A stretch of 64,000 nucleotides of DNA from UBA7067 sp051880615 (GTDB lineage: Bacteria; Bacillota; Clostridia; Oscillospirales; Acutalibacteraceae). The stretch is from contig JBJEOH010000002.1 of NCBI GenBank assembly GCA_051880615.1, forward strand, positions 17,361-81,360. The letters run 5' to 3'. The notes below the pieces were generated by a model, which saw only the letters and a list, made by a program, of their open reading frames with translations, made no database searches and was not told the DNA's origin. Positions 34,122 to 42,831 of this stretch are shown in pieces (position 1 is the first letter of the stretch; every line of letters begins with the position of its first letter). Position numbers and translations under genes: made by a program.

Positions 34122-35096
34122 ATGGAATCTGAGAAAAAGAAAAAATCAAAATTATCAGGCATAATTTTCAACGCAGTTATATTTCTTGTTTTTTTAGTCG
34201 GTGTTGCGCTGCTTGTTTATCCATCGCTTGGCAATCTGATTAGCTGTGTTCAGCAGCAACAGGTTGTAGACGAATACCAAAAGCAGGTTGCGAAAATGCT
34301 TAAAAGTGATGTTGCAATGCAAAAGCAGCTTGCCGTTGACTACAACAGCTCTTTAGAGCGAATCACTTTGCAGGACCCGTTTTCTGAGGAAACAAAGCCC
34401 ACCGAAGCTGAAACTGAGCCTACTCAGACCCTTGACGAGTATTATAGGGCGCTGAGTATTAACAATGAGAATATGATGGGATATATAAAAATCCCGAAAA
34501 TTTCAATCTCTATTCCTATTTATCATGATGCCACCGAGGTGCAGCTGCAAAAGGGTATAGGTCATCTTAGAGGAACCTCTCTGCCGATAGGCGGCGACAG
34601 CACCCATTGTGTCCTTTCGGGACATACCGGAGTGCCGGGTAATATGCTTTTCACTGACCTCGACAAGCTTGAAATTGGGGATAAATTTTATCTTCATGTT
34701 CTTGATGAAGTACTTGCATACAAGGTCGAAAGCATTAATGTTATTGAGCCTGACGATACCTCACGGATTCAGATTGAGCCGGGAAAGGACTACTGTACTC
34801 TCCTTACCTGCACGCCGTATGGCATTAACTCACACAGGCTGCTTGTAAGAGGTGAAAGAGCTGCCTATACGCCGGGTGAGGATGATGACGATGTTGATGT
34901 AATTGAGGTTACGAACGCAGAAGGCGAGGTTGTTGAAACAAAGCTGTATCCTAAAGACTATTTCGAGATATTCGGAATTCGTGTTTCGCAGTGGATTGTG
35001 TATGTTCTTATACCTGCGTTGTTCCTGCTGATTATGTTGATTGTTGTTATCGTAGTAAGAAAAAAACTTAAGCATACAAAAGAAAAACAAGAATAA
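34122..35096 (+). CDS. class C-like sortase
   Basis: A 324-residue transpeptidase anchored by an N-terminal helix (about 11-32) and a C-terminal helix (about 293-315) with a basic tail, the class C layout. Catalytic His is in LSGHTGVPG, Cys in TLLTCTPYG, and Arg in NSHRLLVRG. It would join sortase-signal proteins to each other or to the wall. The ATG at 34122 follows GAGGGAG. No substrate with a sorting motif is seen nearby; the truncated starch-binding protein at the window end could be one, which cannot be tested here. Confidence 0.92.
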   Translation: MESEKKKKSKLSGIIFNAVIFLVFLVGVALLVYPSLGNLISCVQQQQVVDEYQKQVAKMLKSDVAMQKQLAVDYNSSLERITLQDPFSEETKPTEAETEPTQTLDEYYRALSINNENMMGYIKIPKISISIPIYHDATEVQLQKGIGHLRGTSLPIGGDSTHCVLSGHTGVPGNMLFTDLDKLEIGDKFYLHVLDEVLAYKVESINVIEPDDTSRIQIEPGKDYCTLLTCTPYGINSHRLLVRGERAAYTPGEDDDDVDVIEVTNAEGEVVETKLYPKDYFEIFGIRVSQWIVYVLIPALFLLIMLIVVIVVRKKLKHTKEKQE

Positions 35097-35120
35097 CGGC
35101 AGAAAACGCCGAAAAGAGAA

Positions 35121-35158
35121 AAACCGTCGCTCGGATAATCCGCAGCGACGGTTTTAAG
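35121..35158. terminator. bidirectional terminator
   Basis: An 11-bp stem (35121-35131 with 35144-35154) with TTTT on one side and AAAA on the other, between the convergent sortase and acetyltransferase genes. Confidence 0.9.
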
Positions 35159-35175
35159 TTTAGATAAAACGCAAA

Positions 35176-35670
35176 TTATTTTATGTAATACTCCATTACA
35201 TAATCGTCCATAACAAAGCCGCCGCCGATGTCGGTGACAATGCTTTTGGCGTTTGCAAAGCCCAAGTGATTATAAAGAGCTATTGTGTCGGTATTGCGCT
35301 TGTTGACAGTGAGATAAATCTTTTCTTTGTCTTCTTTTTTTGCTATATCCAACTCGTACATATACATAGCCTTGCCGACACCCTGTCCTCTAATATCGCT
35401 TCTGACATACAGCTTGCTTAAAAACAGCGCGTACTGCTCAAGCTTATAGCAGCTGTAGCCGACAAGCTCGCCGTCAAGATAAGCTGCGATGTATTTCATT
35501 CCCTCTTTAAGCTGCTGTGCCATAGCCTGTTCGCTCTGGAATTTTTCGAGCATATAATCAACCTGAGGCTTGCCGATTATCGGCGTAAAGTATTCGTTCC
35601 ATATAATTTTTGCCAGTGCCGCAACCTCGGGTACGGCGCTTGTATCAACGCATTTTATTTCAAGTGGCAT
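35176..35670 (-). CDS. GNAT-family N-acetyltransferase
   Basis: A 164-residue cytoplasmic acetyltransferase. The acetyl-CoA site is LSKLYVRSDIRGQGVGKAMY (motif A, RGQGVG), followed by LTVNKRNTDTIALYNHLGF (motif B). The acceptor cannot be predicted; the overall form resembles uncharacterised small-molecule or ribosomal-protein acetyltransferases. It stands alone on the reverse strand. Confidence 0.88.
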   Translation of the reverse strand: MPLEIKCVDTSAVPEVAALAKIIWNEYFTPIIGKPQVDYMLEKFQSEQAMAQQLKEGMKYIAAYLDGELVGYSCYKLEQYALFLSKLYVRSDIRGQGVGKAMYMYELDIAKKEDKEKIYLTVNKRNTDTIALYNHLGFANAKSIVTDIGGGFVMDDYVMEYYIK

Positions 35671-35794
35671 AGTGATTCCTCTTTTTTGTGTTTTCTTAAT
35701 ATAATATTACCACGATAAAGACTGAATGTGCAAGGGAAAGCCTGCAATTTACCGCTTATTCAACATTTTTTTACTTTTAATGACGCAAAAGCAC

Positions 35795-35823
35795 TTGATA
35801 AAACCTTGATAATTGCTTATAAT
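35795..35823 (+). promoter_or_regulatory. promoter of the Fe-S scaffold/GGGtGRT operon
   Basis: TTGATA (35795-35800), 17 bases, perfect TATAAT (35818-35823). Confidence 0.85.
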
Positions 35824-35875
35824 TAAAGCGTATAAAACAAAGTTTATACTATACCAATGTGAAAGGAGTACCTGT

Positions 35876-36568
35876 ATGAATTATTCTCACGAAGTTGAAA
35901 ATATGTGTACGGTAACAAAAGGACCGCATCACGGTCCGGCTCCCATTCCCGAAGAGGGCAAGTGGGTTAAGGCTTATGAAATCAAAGACATCGCCGGCTT
36001 ATCTCACGGTATCGGCTGGTGCGCACCTCAGCAGGGTGCGTGCAAGCTCACACTTAATGTAAAGAACGGCATTGTTGAAGAGGCGCTTGTTGAAACAATC
36101 GGCTGCTCGGGTATGACTCATTCTGCAGCTATGGCTGCCGAGATTCTTCCGGGCAAGACTCTTTTGGAATGTCTGAACACAGACCTTGTATGTGACGCTA
36201 TCAACACAGCTATGAAAAACATTTTTGAGCAGCTCGTTTACGGCAGAAGCCAGACAGCTTTCTCAGAGGACGGTCTTCCGGTTGGCGCAGGCCTTGAGGA
36301 CCTTGGCAAGGGTCTTCGTTCTCAGGTTGGCACAATGTTCAGCACAAAGGCTAAGGGCGTTCGTTTTATGGAAATGGCAGAGGGCTATGTTCTTAAGACT
36401 GCTCTTGATGAAAATGACGAGGTTATCGGCTATCAGTTTGTCAGACTTGGCAAGATGATGGAGGATATCCGCCACGGCGTAAGCCCGGACGAGGCTTATA
36501 AGAAGAATATCGGTCAGTACGGACGCTTTGACGGCGCTGCCAAGTACATAGACCCAAGAGAAGAATAA
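35876..36568 (+). CDS. NifU-like iron-sulfur cluster assembly scaffold protein
   Basis: A 230-residue cytoplasmic protein with a NifU/IscU-like fold. HGIGWCAPQQGACKLTLNVKNG holds two cysteines, and VETIGCSGMTHSAAMAAEIL is the IscU-type cysteine turn. The rest is a C-terminal extension (FVRLGKMMEDIRHGVSPDEAYKK). The ATG at 35876 follows AAAGGAG. It forms an operon with the GGGtGRT protein gene 18 bases downstream, an association seen in Clostridia, and has a strong promoter. No SufBCD or IscS genes are nearby. Confidence 0.85.
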   Translation: MNYSHEVENMCTVTKGPHHGPAPIPEEGKWVKAYEIKDIAGLSHGIGWCAPQQGACKLTLNVKNGIVEEALVETIGCSGMTHSAAMAAEILPGKTLLECLNTDLVCDAINTAMKNIFEQLVYGRSQTAFSEDGLPVGAGLEDLGKGLRSQVGTMFSTKAKGVRFMEMAEGYVLKTALDENDEVIGYQFVRLGKMMEDIRHGVSPDEAYKKNIGQYGRFDGAAKYIDPREE

Positions 36569-36586
36569 TCGGGGAGGACGACGAAT

Positions 36587-37597
36587 ATGGCAAACAATGT
36601 AACTTTTGAAAGTAAAGAGCGCAGAATGCCTAAAATCGAGAAGTGCCTTGCCGAATATGGTATTGCAAGTCTTGAAGAGGCAAGAGAGCTTTGCTTAAAC
36701 GCCGGCTTTGATCCGGACGCTATTGTTAAGGGCGTTCAGCCAATCGCATTTGAAAATGCTTCATGGGCTTACACACTCGGTTGTGCAGTAGCTATCAAGA
36801 AGCAGGTTAAAACAGCTGCTGATGCAGCGGCAGCAATCGGTATCGGTCTTGAGGCTTTCTGTATTCCCGGTTCTGTAGCAGAGCAGAGAAATGTAGGTCT
36901 CGGCCACGGTAACCTTGGTGCAATGCTTTTAAGAGATGAGACAAAATGCTTTGCATTCCTTGCAGGTCACGAGAGCTTTGCAGCTGCTGAAGGCGCTATC
37001 GGTATTGCAAGAAGCGCAAATAAGGCGAGAAAAGAGCCTTTGAGAGTTATTCTTAACGGTCTTGGCAAGGACGCTGCTTATATCATCTCCCGTATCAACG
37101 GCTTTACATATGTAAAGACAGATTATGATTTCTTCACAGGCGAGCTTAAGGTTCTGGAGGAGAGAGCATTCTCTGACGGCGAGAGAGCAGCAGTTAAGTG
37201 CTACGGCGCTAACGATGTTCGCGAGGGCGTTGCAATTATGGTTCACGAGGGTGTTGATGTTTCTATCACAGGTAACTCAACAAACCCGACTCGTTTCCAG
37301 CATCTTGTTGCAGGTACCTACAAGAAGTGGGCGCTTGAAAACGACAAGAAGTATTTCTCAGTAGCAAGCGGCGGCGGCACAGGCCGTACACTTCACCCGG
37401 ACAACATGGGTGCAGGTCCTGCTTCCTACGGTCTTACAGACTCAATGGGCCGTATGCACGGCGACGCTCAGTTTGCAGGTTCTTCTTCTGTTCCTGCTCA
37501 TGTTGAGATGATGGGTCTTATCGGTATGGGCAACAACCCGATGGTAGGCGCTACAGTTGCTTGTGCGGTTGCTGTATATGAAAGTATTAACAAGTAA
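36587..37597 (+). CDS. GGGtGRT family protein
   Basis: A 336-residue cytoplasmic protein of the GGGtGRT family, named for the motif in VASGGGTGRTLHPDNM (about residue 264-279). Other conserved stretches are VGLGHGNLGAMLL, FLAGHESFAAAEGA and the C-terminal MGLIGMGNNPMVGAT. The Gly-rich loops suggest a nucleotide or cofactor site. The biochemical role is unknown; the tight operon with an Fe-S scaffold gene points to metal-cluster biology. Codon use suggests high expression. Confidence 0.9.
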   Translation: MANNVTFESKERRMPKIEKCLAEYGIASLEEARELCLNAGFDPDAIVKGVQPIAFENASWAYTLGCAVAIKKQVKTAADAAAAIGIGLEAFCIPGSVAEQRNVGLGHGNLGAMLLRDETKCFAFLAGHESFAAAEGAIGIARSANKARKEPLRVILNGLGKDAAYIISRINGFTYVKTDYDFFTGELKVLEERAFSDGERAAVKCYGANDVREGVAIMVHEGVDVSITGNSTNPTRFQHLVAGTYKKWALENDKKYFSVASGGGTGRTLHPDNMGAGPASYGLTDSMGRMHGDAQFAGSSSVPAHVEMMGLIGMGNNPMVGATVACAVAVYESINK

Positions 37598-37630
37598 TTT
37601 CATATTGGTATAGAACGGCATACTGTCGTT

Positions 37631-37668
37631 AAAAGCCCTCTCGGATAACCGAGAGGGCTTTTGTGTGT
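37631..37668 (+). terminator. terminator of the GGGtGRT operon
   Basis: A 14-bp perfect stem (37631-37644 with 37649-37662), loop ATAA, then TTGTGTG. Confidence 0.92.
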
Positions 37669-37711
37669 GACGCATTAATTGTAAAATAATGTGCTGATTA
37701 TTTATTACATT

Positions 37712-37750
37712 AAAAGAAAAGCCTTTTCGGGTGTCCGAAAAGGCTTTAAC
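37712..37750 (-). terminator. terminator of the DUF308 gene
   Basis: A 13-bp perfect stem (37718-37730 with 37735-37747), loop of 4, followed on the reverse strand by TTTCTTTTAA. Confidence 0.88.
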
Positions 37751-37771
37751 ATTATACAGTTAAGAGTTAGC

Positions 37772-38311
37772 TTAAGCTTCAATATCCCTTGTGAAGCAGC
37801 GGAAAAGAGTTGCAACACCGCCGATGAGCAGTGAAATGCCTACCACCATCTCGGAAATACCGATTGCCGAAATAACAGGCTTGCAGAAAACTATAACGCC
37901 TGCCGCAATGCAAAGTATGCCCCAAACAGTGAGCCAGCCCCAGCCCTTTGCGCCGAGACGGTGCATATCAAACGAACGAGAAAGATTGTTGATGCCGCTG
38001 ACAAGAAGCCAGATGCCAACAAGAACGCCGAGTGTAACTGCAAGGAAGCCCTTGCTGTATTCGCTAAAGCAAATCATTGCACCGAACACAACCGACAAAA
38101 TGCCCTCAGCAAGCACCCAGCCTGCGCCGAGCATAACCTTGCGGCTTGAGAAATAAGCAATGATATCGAGAAAACCCGAAATAAACAGTGCACCGCCGAT
38201 TATGTAGGATATTGCCAAGTATGCGGCAACAGGGTTGAAGAATGTGGCTGCACCGGCAAGAAGAAGCATAACGCCGGCTATAGCCCACAATACTTTGATG
38301 AAAACCTTCAT
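37772..38311 (-). CDS. HdeD/DUF308-family membrane protein
   Basis: A 179-residue protein with six hydrophobic helices in three similar pairs, as in HdeD (DUF308): AIAGVMLLLAGAATFFNP, YIIGGALFISGFLDIIAYF, GWVLAEGILSVVFG, LGVLVGIWLLVSGINNL and so on. HdeD proteins are linked to acid resistance in enterobacteria; the role in Clostridia is unclear. A CGGAGG site precedes the ATG. It lies 60 bases after glnS on the same strand with a weak terminator between. Confidence 0.85.
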   Translation of the reverse strand: MKVFIKVLWAIAGVMLLLAGAATFFNPVAAYLAISYIIGGALFISGFLDIIAYFSSRKVMLGAGWVLAEGILSVVFGAMICFSEYSKGFLAVTLGVLVGIWLLVSGINNLSRSFDMHRLGAKGWGWLTVWGILCIAAGVIVFCKPVISAIGISEMVVGISLLIGGVATLFRCFTRDIEA

Positions 38312-38350
38312 TTTTTTACCTCCGTAATTAAAATTATTATTTTATGTTAT

Positions 38351-38373
38351 AAAATCGCTCTTGACGCGATTTT
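38351..38373 (-). terminator. weak terminator-like hairpin at the end of glnS
   Basis: AAAATCGC and GCGATTTT are 8-bp arms around a 7-base loop overlapping the glnS stop; the reverse-strand T-tract is poor, so partial read-through is likely. Confidence 0.4.
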
Positions 38374-40066
38374 ATTTTTTTGTGTTGAAACCGTCCTTAA
38401 GCGATACACTGCGGTTAAAGACAAGCTTGCCCTCCTGTGAGCTTTTGCTGTCAACGCAGAAATAACCAAGGCGCATAAATTGATATGAACCGGTATATCC
38501 GTCGTCGCCAAGCTCTTTTTCAACCTTGCAGTTGTCAAGCACCTTTAGTGAGTCGGGGTTGAGGTAGTCAAGGAAATTTTTGTCGCCCGAATCGGGGTCG
38601 GATACAGTAAAGAGGTTGTCATACAGCCTTACCTGTGCGTCCTTGCAGTTGTTTGCGTCAACCCAGTGAATAGTACCTCGTATTTTTCTTCCGTCCGGTG
38701 CGTTTCCGCCTCTTGTTTCGGGGTCGTAGGTTGCGTAAACCTCAATAACCTTGCCGTTTTCGTCCTTTTTGCAGCCTGTGCATTTTACAATATAGGTCGA
38801 TTTGAGTCGAACCTCGTTGCCGGGATAAAGGCGCTGATATTTCTTTATCGGCTCCTCCATAAAGTCGTCTGCCTCAATATAACACTCACGGCTGAAGGTT
38901 ACTGTGCGAGAGCCGTCCTCAGGACGGTTGGGGTTGTTTTCAACCTCAAATTCCTCGGTCTTGCCCTCGGGATAGTTTGTGATAACAAGCTTTATCGGGT
39001 CTAACACCGCCATTGTTCTGCGTGCGTTCAAATTTAAGTCCTCACGCAGACAATGCTCCAAAAAGCTGTATTCAATCGTACTGTTCACCTTTGCAACACC
39101 CACGCGGCTGATAAAATCGCGGATAGCCGCCGGAGTGTAGCCTCTGCGCCTTAAACCGCAAAGAGTCGGCATTCTCGGGTCGTCCCAACCGTCAACGAAG
39201 CCCTCTTCAACGAGTGTGCGCAGCTTTCTCTTGCTCATTACAGTGTTGTTTATTCCAAGTCGTGCAAACTCAATCTGACGAGGCTTGCAGGGAGCAGAGA
39301 TATTGTCGATAACCCAGTCATAAAGCGGACGGTGAGCCTCAAACTCAAGCGAGCAAAGCGAGTGTGTCACACCCTCAAGTGCGTCCTCGATCGGGTGAGC
39401 AAAGTCGTACATCGGGTAGATGCACCATTCGTCGCCAGTGCGGTGGTGGTGTGCGTGGTTGATTCTGTAAATAACAGGGTCACGCATATTGAAGTTGCCC
39501 GAGGCTAAATCAATTTTTGCCCTGAGGGTCATTGCTCCGTCCTCAAATTCGCCGTCCTTCATACGGCGGAAGAGGTCAAGACTTTCCTCAATGGGTCTGT
39601 CACGGTACGGGCTTTTTGCAGGTGTTGTCAAATCGCCCCTGTTCTCTCTTACCTCGTCTGCCGTCATTTGGCATACATAGGCAAGTCCCTTGTTAATAAG
39701 CTCACAGGCGAAGTCGTACATCTGCGGAAAATACTGAGATGCGTAGAAGAATCTGTCGTCCCAGTCGTAGCCCAGCCAGTGGATGTCCTCCTTTATAGCG
39801 TCAACATATTCAACATCCTCTTTTGTCGGGTTTGTGTCGTCCATTCGCAGGTTGCACATTCCGCCGTACTTCTCGGCTGTGCCGAAGTCGATGCACAATG
39901 CCTTGGCGTGACCGATGTGCAGATAGCCGTTAGGCTCTGGCGGAAAGCGTGTGTGAACGGTCATACCCTCAAACTGACCGCCCTTTGCGATGTCCTCGTC
40001 TATAAAATCGTGAATGAAATTTCCGTTATAAGCGGATTCCTCCGCATTTTTTATTTCTTCAGCCAA
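38372..40066 (-). CDS. glnS: glutaminyl-tRNA synthetase
   Basis: A 564-residue class I synthetase that charges tRNA-Gln. The HIGH box is in PEPNGYLHIGHAKAL, the KMSKS-like loop in VMSKRKL, and GlnRS features include RMDDTNPTKEDVEYVDAI and the beta-barrel anticodon domain from about residue 340. The start is TTG at 40066, six bases after AGGAGG; an in-frame TTG at 40081 falls within that site. It is 22 bases after the gltX stop, so gltX-glnS is an operon. Confidence 0.96.
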   Translation of the reverse strand: MAEEIKNAEESAYNGNFIHDFIDEDIAKGGQFEGMTVHTRFPPEPNGYLHIGHAKALCIDFGTAEKYGGMCNLRMDDTNPTKEDVEYVDAIKEDIHWLGYDWDDRFFYASQYFPQMYDFACELINKGLAYVCQMTADEVRENRGDLTTPAKSPYRDRPIEESLDLFRRMKDGEFEDGAMTLRAKIDLASGNFNMRDPVIYRINHAHHHRTGDEWCIYPMYDFAHPIEDALEGVTHSLCSLEFEAHRPLYDWVIDNISAPCKPRQIEFARLGINNTVMSKRKLRTLVEEGFVDGWDDPRMPTLCGLRRRGYTPAAIRDFISRVGVAKVNSTIEYSFLEHCLREDLNLNARRTMAVLDPIKLVITNYPEGKTEEFEVENNPNRPEDGSRTVTFSRECYIEADDFMEEPIKKYQRLYPGNEVRLKSTYIVKCTGCKKDENGKVIEVYATYDPETRGGNAPDGRKIRGTIHWVDANNCKDAQVRLYDNLFTVSDPDSGDKNFLDYLNPDSLKVLDNCKVEKELGDDGYTGSYQFMRLGYFCVDSKSSQEGKLVFNRSVSLKDGFNTKK

Positions 40067-40088
40067 ATTAATCCTCCTCAATCAAGAT

Positions 40089-41546
40089 TTAAGCGTTGAG
40101 CTTTGAAAGACCGTTTTCCATTCTGCGCAGTGACTCTTCTCTGCCGAGAATTTCAAGAATTTCAATAGCTCCGCCGGGGGTTACGGTTTTGCCGCTGACA
40201 GCGATTCTTGCCGGCCACATAACCGTTCCGTTTTTGAGTCCCTGTTCCTGCGCAATGTTGATAAGACAGTCGTGGATAGAGCCATGAGTCCAGCTGTCGA
40301 GAGCTTTCAGCTTATCAATAACCGTTTGCAGAACAACAGGTGAATTTTCAAGGTTGGTTTTGCTCTTTTTGTTGACGAAAAGCTCCTTTTCATATTCGGG
40401 CTGAACATCGAAGAACGATACCATATCGGGAATCTGTGTGAGCCTTGTCACACGCTGCTGCAAAATTGCGGCAACCTTTTTGAGGTCAATGCTTTCGTTT
40501 TTGATGCCTTGCTTGAGATAAGGCTCGGCAACTGATGCAAACTCATCAAGAGTCATATTCTTGATGTACTCGCCGTTCATCCATTCAAGCTTGTCATAGT
40601 CGAATATAGCAGGCGACTTGCTTATTCCGTCAACCGAGAACGCGCCGATAAGCTCGTCCATCGTGAATATTTCCTGATTGTCCTTCGGGCACCAGCCGAG
40701 AAGTGCAATGTAGTTTATTATTGCCTGCGGCAGGTAGCCTTCCTTTACTAAATCCTCAAAGCTTGTTGAGCCGTGACGCTTTGAAAGCTTAGACACATTT
40801 CCGTCCTCGTCCTTGCCCATTATAAGCGGCAGATGAATGTAGGTCGGGATTTCCCAGCCGAATGCCTCGTAAAGAAGATTGTATTTCGGCGTTGAACTTA
40901 AATATTCAGAACCTCTGACAACATGGGTGATGCCCATTGTGTGGTCGTCGATTACATTAGCAAAGTTGTAGGTTGGGTAGCCGTCGGTTTTTATAAGAAT
41001 CTGATCCTGAAGCTCGCTGTTCTCAACGGTGATGCTGCCGTAAACGGCGTCCTCAAAGGTTGTTGAGCCTTCAAGCGGCATCTTCTGGCGGATTACAAAC
41101 GGAACACCCTGCGCTGCAAGACGGTCGCTTTCTTCCTTTGGAATATCACGGCAGTGACGGTCATAGCCGCCGCCCACGCTGTCCTCCTGAAGCTTTTCGA
41201 GCCTTTCCTTTGTGCAGAAGCAGCGGTAAGCCTTGCCCTCGTCAATAAGCTGCTGAGCATAGGGAAGATACATATCCTTGCGTTCGCTTTGAACATACGG
41301 TCCGAATTCGCCGCCGATATCGGGGCCTTCGTCGTGCTTTATGCCTGCTGATTTCAGCGTGTTGTATATTATATCGACAGCACCCTCAACATAGCGTTCG
41401 CGGTCGGTATCTTCAATTCTTAATACAAAGGTTCCGCCCTGTGACTTTGCAACAAGGTACTCATAAAGCGCCGTTCTGAGGTTGCCGACATGCATTGAAC
41501 CTGTCGGGCTGGGCGCATATCTTGTGCGAACTTTTTTATCCGCCAT
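40089..41546 (-). CDS. gltX: glutamyl-tRNA synthetase
   Basis: A 485-residue class I synthetase that charges tRNA-Glu. The HIGH-type motif is PSPTGSMHVGNLRTALYEYL and the KMSKS-type loop KLSKRHGS. The region FCTKERLEKLQEDSVGGGYDRHCRDI is typical of bacterial GluRS. Because a separate GlnRS follows, this enzyme is probably discriminating. It is the first gene of the gltX-glnS operon with an AAAGGAATG site. Confidence 0.96.
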   Translation of the reverse strand: MADKKVRTRYAPSPTGSMHVGNLRTALYEYLVAKSQGGTFVLRIEDTDRERYVEGAVDIIYNTLKSAGIKHDEGPDIGGEFGPYVQSERKDMYLPYAQQLIDEGKAYRCFCTKERLEKLQEDSVGGGYDRHCRDIPKEESDRLAAQGVPFVIRQKMPLEGSTTFEDAVYGSITVENSELQDQILIKTDGYPTYNFANVIDDHTMGITHVVRGSEYLSSTPKYNLLYEAFGWEIPTYIHLPLIMGKDEDGNVSKLSKRHGSTSFEDLVKEGYLPQAIINYIALLGWCPKDNQEIFTMDELIGAFSVDGISKSPAIFDYDKLEWMNGEYIKNMTLDEFASVAEPYLKQGIKNESIDLKKVAAILQQRVTRLTQIPDMVSFFDVQPEYEKELFVNKKSKTNLENSPVVLQTVIDKLKALDSWTHGSIHDCLINIAQEQGLKNGTVMWPARIAVSGKTVTPGGAIEILEILGREESLRRMENGLSKLNA

Positions 41547-41612
41547 TTTTCACATTCCTTTCGGATTTATTTTCAGCGTGCAAAACGCCATAATAATGTA
41601 TATATTTGTTTT

Positions 41613-41640
41613 ATTATACCAAAAAGAAAAGTGTTTTTAA
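41613..41640 (-). promoter_or_regulatory. putative promoter of gltX-glnS
   Basis: Reverse strand TATAAT (41613-41618) preceded after 16 bases by a weak TTAAAA (41635-41640). Confidence 0.5.
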
Positions 41641-41660
41641 ATACCTTTTAAAAATTTTTC

Positions 41661-41692
41661 AAATAAATAGAGGCGAACACCTTGTTCGCCCC
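41661..41692 (-). terminator. terminator of the WYL regulator operon
   Basis: GGCGAAC (41672-41678) pairs with GTTCGCC (41684-41690); on the reverse strand TCTATTTATTT follows. Confidence 0.65.
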
Positions 41693-41792
41693 TTGAAATA
41701 GGATTATAAACAGATATTATGCTGCGGTTTCGACAGAAGCTCTTCTCTTTAAGTCACGCTGGAACAGAAGCTTGAACACTTTTCTGATAAGC

Positions 41793-42818
41793 TTATTTTT
41801 TGTCCTTATCCTTATCTTTATAAAGCTTCGCAACCTTTTTGCTCTGCTTTTTCATCTGTGAAATAACCGACTTTGGTCCCAAAATTTTCACATCGTCGCC
41901 GAGGGCAAATATCCAGCCGAGAAACTGAGGACTTACATTGACGCTGACAGTCACCTGAAAGCTGTTTTCATCGCATTTTGAGATTATAATGTCCTTGCCG
42001 AAGCGGTCAACAACAACGCCCACCTTGTCGTTTGAAAACTGCATTGTGACCTGTTCTTCTTCACCGCCGAACATTGAAAAAGTTTTCTTTTGGTAATCGC
42101 TGAGGTTAAAGCTCTTGAAATGCTCCTGCCCCTCACGCTTTTCGGGTGACAGCTCGATTGACATCATCTTGTCCACGCGGTAATGCTTAATCATCTGATT
42201 AAGGCTGTCGTAGCCGATAAGATAATAATTTTCATCGTCCCAGGTAAGCTCCCACGGGCTGATTATGTAGTTGCTGCCGTTACGCTTAAGCTGTTTTTTC
42301 AGCTTTTCACCTGTGCCGAACGACACCTTCCACTCAAAGTATTTAAAGCATATCTTACAGCCCTTTGAAATAGCTGTATGAATTTTATCAACATTATAAT
42401 ATATGCTCTCATTCATTGTCTTTACGCGGTTTTTTATGCATATCTGCCTTTGCAGCTGCTCCGCCTGTTTTTTGCTGGCTAAGCGCTCAACCTTTTTGAT
42501 AAGCTGCTCGGACTTGCGCTCAGTGATAAACTTTGACGACTGCACAGCATCGACAAGAAGCTTAAGCTCAGGGAGCTGAAAGTCACGCTCGCCGATAAAA
42601 TACTCAAAACTTTTGCCTTTTCGCGTGGCAACATCAATGCCGAAAACACGCAGAGCCTCAATATCGTCATAAATGCTCTTGCGTTCAGCCGTTATCCCGT
42701 ACATTTCAAGAGCCGCCAGAATATCGCCCATTGTCATGGCGTTTTCTTCGTCTGTGTTTTCAAGCAGAATTTTGGCAAGATACATACATTTAAGCTTTTG
42801 GTTTGCTCCTTTTGCCAT
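41793..42818 (-). CDS. WYL-domain transcriptional regulator
   Basis: A 341-residue cytoplasmic regulator. The N-terminal helix-turn-helix (KCMYLAKILLENTDEENAMTMGDILAAL, RKSIYDDIEAL) is of the DeoR/HTH_11 type. The WYL domain spans about 140-240 (YFEWKVSFG.., SPWELTWDDENYYLIGYD) and a C-terminal dimerisation part follows. WYL domains often bind nucleic-acid ligands. The tail KDKDKDKK is low complexity. The ATG at 42818 follows GAGGTGG. It is 13 bases after the Nif11-like small gene, so they are co-transcribed. Confidence 0.9.
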   Translation of the reverse strand: MAKGANQKLKCMYLAKILLENTDEENAMTMGDILAALEMYGITAERKSIYDDIEALRVFGIDVATRKGKSFEYFIGERDFQLPELKLLVDAVQSSKFITERKSEQLIKKVERLASKKQAEQLQRQICIKNRVKTMNESIYYNVDKIHTAISKGCKICFKYFEWKVSFGTGEKLKKQLKRNGSNYIISPWELTWDDENYYLIGYDSLNQMIKHYRVDKMMSIELSPEKREGQEHFKSFNLSDYQKKTFSMFGGEEEQVTMQFSNDKVGVVVDRFGKDIIISKCDENSFQVTVSVNVSPQFLGWIFALGDDVKILGPKSVISQMKKQSKKVAKLYKDKDKDKK

Positions 42819-42831
42819 TTTTATATCCACC

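Noticed and set aside
34122..35096. Pilus locus around the sortase
   Set aside because: No pilin-like or LPXTG-type protein is encoded next to the gene within the window.
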